Positions 1 through 9,484 of a DNA stretch of 64,000 bases are shown in pieces; the first letter of the stretch is position 1, and the number at the start of each line of letters is the position of its first letter. Both the position numbers and the translations under genes were made by a program. The DNA comes from Ooceraea biroi (lineage: Eukaryota; Arthropoda; Insecta; Hymenoptera; Formicidae). The notes under the pieces are model-generated. The model did no database searches, had not been told where the DNA came from, and was given only the letters and a program-made list of their open reading frames with translations. Location: positions 16,208,464 to 16,272,463 of the forward strand of contig NC_039511.1 of NCBI RefSeq assembly GCF_003672135.1, in the 5' to 3' direction.

Positions 1-57
1 GAGCTCACGCAGCGTCTTCAGGTTCCTCTCGTCCTGCTTCCTCTTTGCGGACGCCAT
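1..57 (-). CDS. drongo: Arf-GAP with FG repeats (drongo / AGFG1), first coding exon, cut by window edge
   Basis: The complement of bases 57 to 1 reads MASAKRKQDERNLKTLREL, beginning with an ATG at 57-55 and open to the window edge. It matches the start of AGFG1 and Drosophila drongo, where a basic KRKQ-type stretch leads into the ArfGAP zinc finger. The finger (CxxC...C) would lie beyond base 1, so only 19 residues are visible. Family knowledge: these are ArfGAP-domain proteins with FG repeats acting in nucleocytoplasmic RNA transport and endocytic vesicle traffic. The bases just upstream (71-100) hold a CGAA/CGGA tetranucleotide run typical of a 5' untranslated region. The call rests on a short but distinctive N-terminus; another ArfGAP is possible but less likely. 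Confidence 0.72.
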   Translation of the reverse strand, partial: MASAKRKQDERNLKTLREL

Positions 58-417
58 CGCGGCACGCCTCGAACGAACGAACGAACGGACGGACGGACGG
101 GCCTTCCTCGGTTATCGCTTGGGCACGAGCGTGAACACGGGCACGGCCACCGAGCGGGAGTCGTGCAGCTCGCTTGTCACGCCGCGCCTGCAGAACCGAC
201 TAGAACTGACTCGCGAATGCGTCGCTCGGTTCGCTCACCTCTCTCACTCTCTCTCATTCCATCCTCTTCTCTCTCCCTCCTGCCGCTTTCCTTCTTTCTT
301 CGCAGTCATGGACAAAGTACCATTTATAGACCGACGATCTGGTGACTCGTAAGATTCGTGTCGCGTTGGGGCTGTAACAGAAAAAGTTCCTAGTATCCTT
401 AGAGATTGTAGGTGCCT
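58..417. other. 5' flank of drongo, no further gene seen
   Basis: CGAA then CGGA tetranucleotide repeats occupy about 71-100, followed by GC-rich and then pyrimidine-rich sequence (about 235-300). This is probably the promoter and 5'UTR of the minus-strand drongo gene. The open frames here are short and compositionally biased. Confidence 0.4.
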
Positions 418-1330
418 TTTCATACAGCGAATTTTTCGCTGCGAATGATTTTTAGCGAGTAGCGAATAATTCGCCACGAATAGTTTGTGAGCGTCACATC
501 TGTATGGTTGCATGCATAGACATAATAAGAATAGACCGAGCGTGAAGTGCAAAACGTGAAGCACAGCTAGAAAAGGACGGAAAGTAGGTGGAGGATCTCT
601 TTCTCTCTCTGTTCGCGTCTTCCCCACTCTCCGCTCTTACCCCCACTCTTCTTTCCTTAGAGAGAGAAAGCAATCCTTCGCCTGCTTTCTCTCTTTTTCT
701 ACCTGTAATTCACTGCCAAGTTGAGAACACGCTCGGTCTATTCTTACTATGTCTATGGTTGCAGTCAACAATAGTAAGAAAATATTATACATAGTTGTTT
801 TGAAATGTTTTTAAATATTATATTTAACAAATATAGATTATATTATTACTTTGTAGGAAAATCTTGAAATCTTTGTACTGGACGACGAGTCGGTTATAAA
901 CTGGACTTGGTATAACCACCAACTACAGTGATTATTGCAATATGTACAAGCAAATTATTATTATATTGTACAGAAAAGGAAAGCTGCTGCAGTTGCAGCT
1001 ACACTTTTACATTTGAGAAAAAGTGGAAAAAAAGATATTGTAAAAAGAAATATTGGATAGCACCCATTTTTCAAGAAAGGAAAGTGCATGGATTCTTTCA
1101 TGCTGTGCTACCTAAACTCGTTTTAGAAGAATTGAGATTTAATAATTACATACGCATGTCTGCAACTCAATTTGAAAAGTTAACATTCTTAGTTGGAGCA
1201 AACATATTCGCTCCTTGCGAATATTCGCTACAAGCTGAAACTTTTCAGCGAACAGCGATTACTCGCTAGCGAACAGCGAATGATCACGTGACCTTCATTC
1301 GCGGTGATTATTTCGCTGCATGAAACAGCA
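418..1330. mobile_element. Decayed PIF/Harbinger-like DNA transposon
   Basis: The left end at about 419-447 (TTTCATACAGCGAA...GCGAATGA) is the inverted complement of the right end at about 1298-1326 (CATTCGCGG...TTCGCTGCATGAAA), giving terminal inverted repeats of roughly 28-30 bp with a few mismatches. Between them, the plus strand at about 928-1269 translates to a fragment resembling the N-terminal region of PIF/Harbinger transposases, with a W-x-x-P motif, then G-x-F-H, then an RMS-x-x-x-F stretch just before the frame ends. The catalytic DDE part is absent and an upstream in-frame stop breaks the frame, so the copy is dead. No clear target-site duplication was found, so the superfamily call rests on the protein fragment and the end symmetry. 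Confidence 0.6.
504..763. mobile_element. MITE nested inside the Harbinger-like element
   Basis: Inverted repeats of about 28 bp face each other: 517-544 (core ATAAGAATAGACCGAGCGTG) and about 727-754 (core CACGCTCGGTCTATTCTTAC). They are flanked by an exact direct repeat ATGGTTGCA at 504-512 and 755-763, the expected signature of an 8-9 bp target-site duplication. The interior is pyrimidine-rich, with no coding capacity. An 8-bp duplication would suggest a hAT-type MITE, but the termini do not give a firm family. Confidence 0.62.
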
Positions 1331-1679
1331 TCTTCATGGTATACCATGGAAACACTGCTAGATATCACCACGGCCTCATGTTAAAATCGAGGTAGTAGTA
1401 CGACTCGACGGCAAAACGTTCGCAACTCTATTTTCACCAATTTTCAATAAATAGTATTGTTCAACGACGAGATGGACTTTCGAATACAACTTAACAGCGA
1501 CTCGAGAAAACTTATTATATAATATATAATTATAAATATTATAACAATATTAGAAAGCTTATGAAATATAAAAGTGATTAAAAAGTTCAATAAATGAAAC
1601 AAATTTTTCATTAGTACGAAAAATTAGTATTAAAAGTAAGTTTTTTTTATTTATCCCACCAACCAAACCGCTCACAAAG

Positions 1680-2080
1680 AGTCCTCGAACTAAAAGGCGC
1701 ATTACGTCAGGACTCTCCGCCGGTTCCACGCTCCCGGCTAAAAAGGGTGATTTTGTACGACCTACGTCCCCCTGTGGGCTACGTCCCCTGCCCCCAGGAG
1801 GTTCGGCCACCCCACCCCCCCGGACTGCGCTCGTCCAAAATGCCGTGCATCCCTGTCGAGACCGGGCAGAATGCCCCACGGGTGGGTCATGCTACCGAGT
1901 CGGTGACACTAAAACCGCGCCCGAGGATGGAAGGGTAGGAATACCCGCAGGGAGCGCCCTACGGAAGGGTAGGTGGCCCGCGGGTCAGCGCCCCGCGGAA
2001 GGAAGGGAGCCCGCGGGTCAGCACCGCCGCGGGGGGAGGGGAAGGAAGGAAGGAAGGAAGGGAGCCCGCGGAGCATTTCG
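1680..2080. repeat. GC-rich repeat-like segment with a GGAAG simple-sequence tail
   Basis: Bases 1680-1960 are markedly more GC-rich than their flanks, and 2038-2061 is a run of GGAA units. The minus-strand frame at about 1630-1879 (GHSARSRQGC, VAEPPGGRG and similar) resembles low-complexity frames that recur in ant genomes in transposon remnants; this is from memory and unverified. I treat it as dispersed repeat DNA rather than a gene. AT-rich sequence with no recognised gene continues from 2100 to 2770. Confidence 0.35.
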
Positions 2081-2772
2081 CGTAACACGGAGCAGTATTC
2101 ATAGTCGAATCTTATATTTAAGACCGTCTTAAGTGTACTCCATAGCCAATGAAATGATCCATACAGCATTAGCTTCTTCGCGATAGTGCTGCCATCGTCG
2201 CACAATATTTGCACAATAAAATGCTTTTTACAAAAATTTGGCAATTTGTACGCACAAAATTGCAGCGGCCACCACTAGGGATAAAATAAAGGAATATAAT
2301 GAAGCTTTTAGAAGTGACTTTAGAAGCGTAATAAAAGAGAAAAGTATATGTGAAAATCTTGTACCTATACACCTTGTTTCGTTCCCTAGTTGACAATTTT
2401 TATATCACTGAAACGCGCAGCACCATCTGTCAGAGATGCACACAAAACGACACTCTTTTTTTTTCAGTTGGAACGTGACTCTATAAATCCCTTCATCATG
2501 GGATGTTTACACCTGGAAACGCTCGCAAACGCGAGACATACACGGCCGACGGCGTAATAATCGTCGGGGTGTCTAAAATGATAGGTCGTACAGTGACGAA
2601 ACGCAGTGACGACCGAATCGGCAACGATTTAGTGAATGTGCAATAAAATTCTTGAGCTTTGATCTTTGTTATCACGTCGTAACGTCGCAGCTTCGTTCCC
2701 CCAGCCACCGTCCAACTGAATGAAACTCACTCGCTTGGCTCCTCGCGGCACGTTCGGTTCTGTGAATAAATC

Positions 2773-3777
2773 ATGAGCGTCGACAGCGAAAACAAGTCGA
2801 ACGAGGCGATTGCGCCGTACACCTCGTCAACGGAATTGGAGAACGGCGCGGACGGGAGCGTCGATGCTGTCCCGGTGACGCCAGAAATGGTGCTCCGATT
2901 ACCTACCATTACAGATAGTACGATTTGTTTTCCATTCCATTAAGCACTGTTACACACCTATCCTGCTTCTAGATCTCTCCCTCGTGTAACGAAACGCTTT
3001 CACGTGTGGATGACGATCGTTCGTTTCAGAATATCTCTGTTCTCCGGAAGCTAATGTCTATGACATAGACTTCACGAGGTTCCAGATTAGGGATCTGGAG
3101 ACTGGCGCTGTGTTGTTCGAGATAACGAAGCCGCCTGCAAGTGGTAGGCGACAGTTTAAATATTATGCTTTTTTAAATTTATTTCTACATCTTTTAAATA
3201 TTCATCACATGTTCTGAATAAATCAATTATTTCTTTGCACTTGCTAGAATGCGACGCTCATCAAGAACCGGAGCCGGATTGCGAGGAACTTGGATCCGAG
3301 GATGCGAACACGGGTCGCTTTGTACGATATCAATTCACGCCGCAGTTTCTCAAGCTGAAGACCGTCGGAGCGACAATCGAATTCCTAGTGGGGCCCAAGC
3401 CAATCAATAACTTCCGCATGATAGAGCGACACTTTTTTCGGGACAAGCTGCTGAAAACGTTTGATTTTCAATTTGGATTCTGCATACCGAACAGCAAAAA
3501 TACATGCGAGCACATTTACGAGTTTCCAACGTTGCCTGCGGATCTGGGTAAGTTGCTCGAAAAGTATCTGCTGAATCAGCAAAGGGTATACTAGAAATTG
3601 GCCCCCCTAATTTAATCCCTGACGCAAACAACGTATGTATTTTTTTCAGTTTCCGAAATGATCGCGAATCCGTTTGAGACGCGATCCGACTCGTTTTATT
3701 TCGTCGACAATCAGCTTGTGATGCACAATAAGGCCGACTATGCGTATAATGGTGGACACACGCACGACGTATTGTAG
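2773..3777 (+). CDS. unc-119: UNC119 lipid-binding chaperone (4 exons, 228 aa)
   Basis: Exons are 2773-2917, 3030-3143, 3248-3547 and 3650-3777, all with GT-AG introns and joining in frame to 228 residues ending HDVL-stop. The protein shows the UNC119 signature: VTPEMVLRLPTITD, then YLCSPEANVYDIDFTRF, IRDLETGAVLFEI, TVGATIEFLVGPKPINNFRM and SDSFYFVDNQLVMHNKADY. The family forms an immunoglobulin-like beta sandwich that takes up the myristoylated N-termini of Src kinases and G-alpha subunits and delivers them to membranes and cilia, with release by ARL2/ARL3. The first about 40 residues are the usual poorly conserved acidic leader. The start is the only ATG giving this reading. It is convergent with ABHD11 downstream. 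Length matches the family (about 220-265 aa), and no damage is seen. Confidence 0.95.
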
Positions 3778-4496
3778 GGTGCGGTTTGTTGACTAGTACT
3801 ATTGCAAGTGATATATAGAATTATGTCGCAGTTATATGAAAACAAGACACATTTTACCGGCGATAATGACGATCAAGCTGCACACTTGGCCAGCACTTGC
3901 CACTTCGTCTCTCTCAACACGAAATCGAGCTTAGAAGTTTGGTGTTGGTATTTTTTGAACACGCGATATCGTTGCAATGGAAATGCTTTTCCAAGTGGTC
4001 CCTTCATTTCTTGGAGAATCAAATAGTTCCTATTTTTCCTTAGCGGAAGGAGACACGGCTTATTTGTAAATTATTATTCGATCCAAAGTTGTACTTAATT
4101 TTATAGGACGTTTTATTAGAGGAAGTTTGCTCTCATGTGATATATTCGCACACGGTAGCGTATTGACGCACTGACACACGGCCTTTTGCGTGGAACCACT
4201 CGATTCCACGTGGTTTTTGCTCTCTAATTTTTTAAACTGCATAGTCTGTGTACACGTCGTTCCGTTATTGTGAAACGCGCGATGAACTGGAGGAAATTTA
4301 TGGAAATTGAACGTTCATGCTCAATGGTGCTTTTACTGCAATTGCAACTTGCCGTTTCTTTACACTCTTACACGACTGCATTGTTTAAATATCTTTTTCA
4401 CCCTGTTCTGTAATATCGTATGGAACTCACTCCAAATACATGTATATATTTACAATGGATAAACTCGCAATTGTCCTTCTTACACATCCACGTGAA
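3778..4496. other. Space between convergent UNC119 and ABHD11 genes
   Basis: This holds the 3' ends of both genes. Open frames are short and AT-rich. No repeat or RNA gene is recognised. Confidence 0.4.
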
Positions 4497-5776
4497 TCAA
4501 TAAGCCGAGCCGTTTATAAAGTTCGTCAGGAGATCGACGAATTCGGCAGGCTTGTCCGCGTGAACCCAGTGATTCGCCCCGCTTATGTAACGAAACTCCG
4601 CCGAGGGGAACAGCTTCTTGATCGCGCCGTGATCCTCCACGCGGATGTAGTCGCTGTCGGCGCCGCCTATGAACGACGTGGGGCCCGGGTAAGTCCTCGC
4701 GCCCACGTTGGGAAACGTCGCTATCTGAGTGGCGAATGCCTGCTCCAGCACGGACAAGTTGACTCGCCACTTGTATCTCCCTGAATCCGCCTCCACCAAA
4801 TTCGTTGTTAGGAACTGCGCAGACGTAACGCAAACGTCATTCTCTAGTCACGAGACGAGTATAAAGCGGAGAAGGAGGAGACCTGTTACCTGACGCAACG
4901 CGATTGACTTGATGTACTTTGCCAGCTGATGATCCACTACTTTGCGCGCTTTCGATAACGTGGGACTGCCGTCCACCATCACCGAACGCATCGCCTTGAA
5001 CACCATCACCATCTGCGAGAGGTTGGGACTGGCTCTCACTGGTGACATGTCGACAACTGCCAGTTTCTCAACGTGATCCGGGAAAGTCAAAGCTGTCATC
5101 ATCATGGCCGAGCCACCCATACTATGACCAACTAGAATGGCTTTCTTGAAGCCCAGATCGGTCAACAGCTGGATCACATCCTCTGCCATGTCTTTGTAGG
5201 ACATAGTTGATGAGTGTGGAGAATCACCGTGATTCCTGGCATCCACCGTGATGACCTGCACATTTCATTTTTCCCTTATAAGTTCTTATATCACTTTTGT
5301 AAATTAAATGGCAATCTAGAAGACTAGTTATGTACTCAACAAAGAATCTAGCGGAAGGTACCGATTTTATTTATATTTATATTTATAAGGCCATCAAAGA
5401 GAACTACCTTGCGGTTGGTCCTCTGATGGATAGCCTTCGACAGCGAGTTCCAATTGTTCTTCGAGCCGAAGAGGCCGTGCATTATTATAATGGGTTCTTT
5501 TGCGTTTTGTACATGATTGTTTACCGACTCGTACGAAGCGTAAGCGAGTTTTACTGGCACAGCGCTTTAAAAGAAAACAAGCAGAGAGAGATACAGATAG
5601 ACAGGTTAATAACGAGAACACTAAATCGGATCGTCATGCATTTCGACGGACACGTACGATAAGGTATTGCTACGCAAACATTGGCGGCAGGAGGAATGCA
5701 AGTTTCTGGCGGAGCGAAGTCGGCCGGCGAGGTTTCGCCTGCAAAGAACCGCCGATAAGTTGTAGCCTATCATCAT
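4497..5776 (-). CDS. Abhd11: ABHD11, mitochondrial alpha/beta hydrolase (4 exons, 319 aa)
   Basis: Minus-strand exons in order are 5776-5658, 5564-5408, 5255-4890 and 4814-4497. The N-terminus (MMIGYNLSAVLCRRNLAGRL...) is rich in Arg, Leu and Ser and lacks acidic residues, as expected of a mitochondrial targeting peptide. The body has the oxyanion motif HGLFGSKNNW, the family-diagnostic VDARNHGDSPHS, the nucleophile elbow GHSMGG with Ser137, and the histidine motif GANHWVHAD with His296; human ABHD11 uses the same spacing. Family knowledge: ABHD11 is a mitochondrial serine hydrolase reported to stabilise the 2-oxoglutarate dehydrogenase complex. An in-frame ATG at 5851 could add 25 residues; I chose 5776 because the targeting peptide starts cleanly there. 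It is divergent from TMED2. Confidence 0.94.
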
Positions 5777-6891
5777 TAGCCCGACGTCGGCACGAGTTTC
5801 TACGAGTCCTTGGCGTTTATCTAACGACCGCAGAGGCCTCTGACAATGCACATGATTGCTATTTGCGGACTTTCTGTCAGCCAGAGTAACTCCCGTCCCG
5901 CGCGCTTCGGCTACAATTTATAGAAGACATTTTCTGTTATAAAATCCCTTTTACTCGCCCGTTGATCCGCGGGCACATGCACATGCCTCACTAACCTGCG
6001 CCTGCGCATTACGATTGTACGTTAAATTAACTATATGCTCCTTTTTATGTCTTATATTCTAATTATATAAAAATTACATCGTTGTGTCGTATACAATATT
6101 ATGTCATAGTCGCTCTTGTTTTTGATTATCAAATTTTGGTAGTGTTCATCGCGGTATCGATTCTTCGTGTTTTCCATTTTACAAGCAGGCTTGAAGAGTA
6201 GACGATATTTCGATATAATTTAATAATGACTTAAACATGAGGTTATATGGAGATTTTCTTGGTCGAAATGTTTACATTAATGTGTTGCTAAGGACTAATT
6301 CCGGTGGATTTGCATAATTATATAAAAATTCAGTAATATTACATGTGTTACACATGTACTCGATTACATGCTTCATGCGTATGATTTGTGCAAAAATCCG
6401 GAGGTCGAGACCTTAATTATGTTCCATTATGCATCGCCACTATTGGCAAAATCGTCCTTGATGTCTGGCAAGTGTTGGACAAATATAGAATGAGTATTAT
6501 CAGTAATGTAGTAGTAGTAGTAGAACAGCTCCATTTCAACCTGGCTATTGGCTAAATCTGTTTCATTTTAAAATCACGTAAAATTCAACCACTCACGCGT
6601 CGATTATGAATTTTAGCGATATGATATTTTTACATTAAACATCATAATTAATTAATTTCTCCGTGCATACATATATGAGCATGCAATTCTTTATGACGAA
6701 ATCGCATCGGTAGAAAACGAGGAAACGCGAATTTTCGTGAGGTTCAAACCTCTATACTCACCGCATGATTCGTGCTAAATTGCATACGTGGCGCTGTGGT
6801 AGCCAGTATGCCGCTGTGAAGTGGCAGGTAGCTGAGTGCGAGACGAGCATATGTCGTTTTTTCGTTTGCACAGAAAAATCTGGCTGGGAAA
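5777..6891. other. Divergent intergenic region between ABHD11 and TMED2
   Basis: About 1.1 kb, AT-rich in the middle (6000-6720) and more mixed next to each gene, including a short GTA run at about 6508-6522. It presumably contains both promoters. No gene or clear mobile element was found. Confidence 0.35.
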
Positions 6892-7915
6892 ATGAGGTGG
6901 CTTGTTCCGTGCGTGTTCCTAATCACCTTCGTCGCGAGCGCGCACTGTTACTTTATCACCGTGGACGCGCACGCGGAGGAATGTTTCTTCGACAAAGTCG
7001 AATTTGGCACCAAGATGGGTTAGTTTCTACTGCGTTCGAATTCGGCTCTCTCCTTGTTGATGCAAGTCCAGAGATCAGTTGAAAAAAAGGAGGGAGGGTG
7101 ACAGCCACGTTCTGCTCAAAGTTGGAGCGAGCGTGTTTTGCATTGACTTTTAAATCATTCGCCTTGTTGATCAATAATAATCGGCACTTTGCCAATGCAT
7201 TCACTTTCTCTTCCTTGCTTTATGTTGTCACGTTCAAATTTTGCTGTATCAACTAGTACCGCATAGAGGGTTATCTATAACGCAATGTGTAATTTGCAGG
7301 CCTCACGTTTGAGATAGCGGAGGGTGGATTCCTAGATATAGATGTAAAGATAGTTGGCCCCGACGGTAGGATGATCTATCAGGGCGAAGCAGAGAGCAGT
7401 GGAAAATACACGTTTGCCGCACACACTGCAGGTGTCTACACTTACTGCTTCAGTAACCAGAAGAGCACAATGACGCCAAAAGTCGTCATGTTCAACATGG
7501 ACATCGATGAGAGTAAAAAGCAAAATGAGGAAACCGCTGGCGCGGAAGGTCAAGACGGAGACGCCAGTCATGGGAAACTGGACGACATGATCAAAGACCT
7601 GAGCACCAGCTTATGGGGTGTAAAGAACGAGCAGGAATACATGCAGGTGCATAAGCAGCCAAATAAATTCGATATGATTTCATCAATACTTACTTTTATG
7701 CTATTTATCTGCATGAATTTATTGATTCACCAGCGACAAACATTTACGGAAGCTTGCGATTTCAGGTACGCGATCGGAATCACAGAGCAATCAATGAGAG
7801 TACAAATTTCCGCGTTGTGATGTGGGCGTTCTTTGAAGCGATGGTTCTGGTTTGTGTGACGATAGGACAAATCTTTTATTTGAAGCGTTTCTTCGAGGTG
7901 CGGAGAATTGTGTAG
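6892..7915 (+). CDS. Tmed2: TMED2 / CHOp24, p24-family cargo receptor (3 exons, 207 aa)
   Basis: Exons are 6892-7018, 7300-7646 and 7766-7915. A signal peptide (MRWLVPCVFLITFVASAHC) precedes the GOLD domain, with YFITVDAHAEECFF, GTKMGLTFEIAEGGFLDID, ESSGKYTFAAH and CFSNQKSTMTPK. A coiled-coil region follows, then VRDRNHRAINESTNFRVV, one membrane span (about residues 173-195) and the cytosolic tail YLKRFFEVRRIV. The FF and basic residues of the tail are the known COPII/COPI sorting signals. p24-beta proteins form hetero-oligomers that carry cargo, including GPI-anchored proteins and Wnt ligands in flies, between ER and Golgi. Length is as expected (human 201, fly about 208). The two GOLD-domain cysteines are present (AEECFF and YCFSNQ). 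Confidence 0.96.
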
Positions 7916-9480
7916 CTTAAGGTGTGATTTAATGTTATTTACTCCGAATCAATTGTACATTTTTCTATGTAATTAAATTATATCCGATTATGATAAGTCA
8001 TTCTCATGCGGTAAATACATTCTTCACATTTTGCCGATATGTTAAATCGAAACTGTACATCACTAGTGTTAGTATTAAACGAGAAGATATTTCTAATAGG
8101 CAACAATTTCTAAGAAAACGAGACATTTTATGGAGGAAATCAGTGCAATTGTGTCTCTATATGATAACCATTATTGAGAGAAAAAAAAATACGTATCTGT
8201 AATGAAAAATATACATATACATCTTTCTGTACTCGCCGGTGTCGTATTTAGTCGATGAGCAAGTACCACAAATGTGCCACAGTTATGCAAAATATGCCTT
8301 TCGTTATGTTTCGCGTACTTAATTAATAAGACGTAATGGATAGAAAAAATAATATGCCTGTCGTTATGTTTTACGTAATTGATAAGACTGAATAGAAAGA
8401 ACATCTGCCATGAGATAAGATATAAAGGAAGCTAAGAGGCAGGGATTTTTTTGAAAGAGGAATGCACGAGAAACGTGATAACGATCTAGTCTTAACATTT
8501 TTCTCAGTGCAACGTTTCCATGCGTAAAAGCCTTCGATTAATGTTACCCCGTTGAGCGGTGGTCGAGAAAAGGGAACAGAATCCGCTGCAATTAAGGTGA
8601 TCGATCGCGCATGTCGCTTTGATTGGGGGACGGTAAAAGGGATAGATTAATTGACGGCGATTACCTTATCGCCGCGCGCGGATAAATGCACTTAATGAGC
8701 ATCTCCATAAATCTATATCGAGATGTCGATACGTTTGCGACACATTCCGTATAAAAGTTCTCTATGAAAAGTATAAAGAAGGTGTTGTTATTATAAAAAT
8801 ATGACGCTTACTTTTGCAGCAATGTAACAAATTAATTGTTTCATTGACATGAGCACGCATGACTTAAAAGTGACTTGGGATCGACGAGAGAAAATTCGGA
8901 AATTTGTCGGGACTGGAGCACAGCTTACGGTAGGATCAGCGCAATTTCGGAAGAGGTTGCCGCTAATTAAGGAGAGCGATTGTGTGCACGTAACGGTATA
9001 ATTAAAGGGTAGGAGAAATCAAAGCACCGGTGCGCCGATGAGAAAACCGTATCTCTTCATCAGTGGCCGGCTCTCTCTAACGAGCGAGCCATTATAAATG
9101 GAGGATGTTTATCGTCGCACGTAAAGTGCCGATTATGGACAAAGGGAGCGTAGTCGCGCCATGCATTTAGCGCTTTAAATGCTCCCGGCTCAATTTTTAT
9201 CACGTATTAACGTCGAACGCAATTTTCGTCTTGAACGATGATCTGCGGCTGCTTCTGAATCTGTGGAAGGAAGATGAAGGATTAAGATAAATGCGCTAAG
9301 CGATTTCATTCGTATTTTTAATAGACTGCGCGCGTGTAACATTATGATTGTTATTGCACGCTCGGCTATTTAGTTGAATATTATTTTCATATTGAATGCA
9401 ACATTTAGTGTTTCGTAACAATTGTCGCAATGATTTCTGTATTATGTACTAAATTTCTTAATTTATTTGTTAAAAATACT
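7916..9480. other. Intergenic DNA downstream of TMED2
   Basis: The TMED2 3'UTR comes first, then AT-rich DNA. Bases 8290-8402 hold an imperfect tandem duplication of a roughly 55-60 bp unit. From about 8560 to 9300 the sequence becomes more balanced and CpG-containing, with GATCGATCG- and TTAAT-type words, but no frame or RNA gene is recognised. Confidence 0.35.
8290..8402. repeat. Imperfect tandem duplication, unit about 55-60 bp
   Basis: The unit starts with ATATGCCTTTCGTTATGTTT at about 8293 and recurs as ATATGCCTGTCGTTATGTTT at about 8352. Both are followed by similar CGTA...TTAATAAGAC / CGTAATTGATAAGAC and ATAGAAA sequence. Divergence between copies indicates an old duplication. Confidence 0.6.
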
Positions 9481-9484
9481 TCAA

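Noticed and set aside
1559..1879. 106-codon minus-strand frame with GHSARSRQGC
   Set aside because: It lies in a GC-rich repeat-like block and has no conserved domain; treated as repeat sequence rather than a host gene.
6742..6780. tRNA-like GGTTCAAACC motif
   Set aside because: The flanking sequence cannot form the acceptor, D and anticodon arms; no tRNA was found anywhere in the window.
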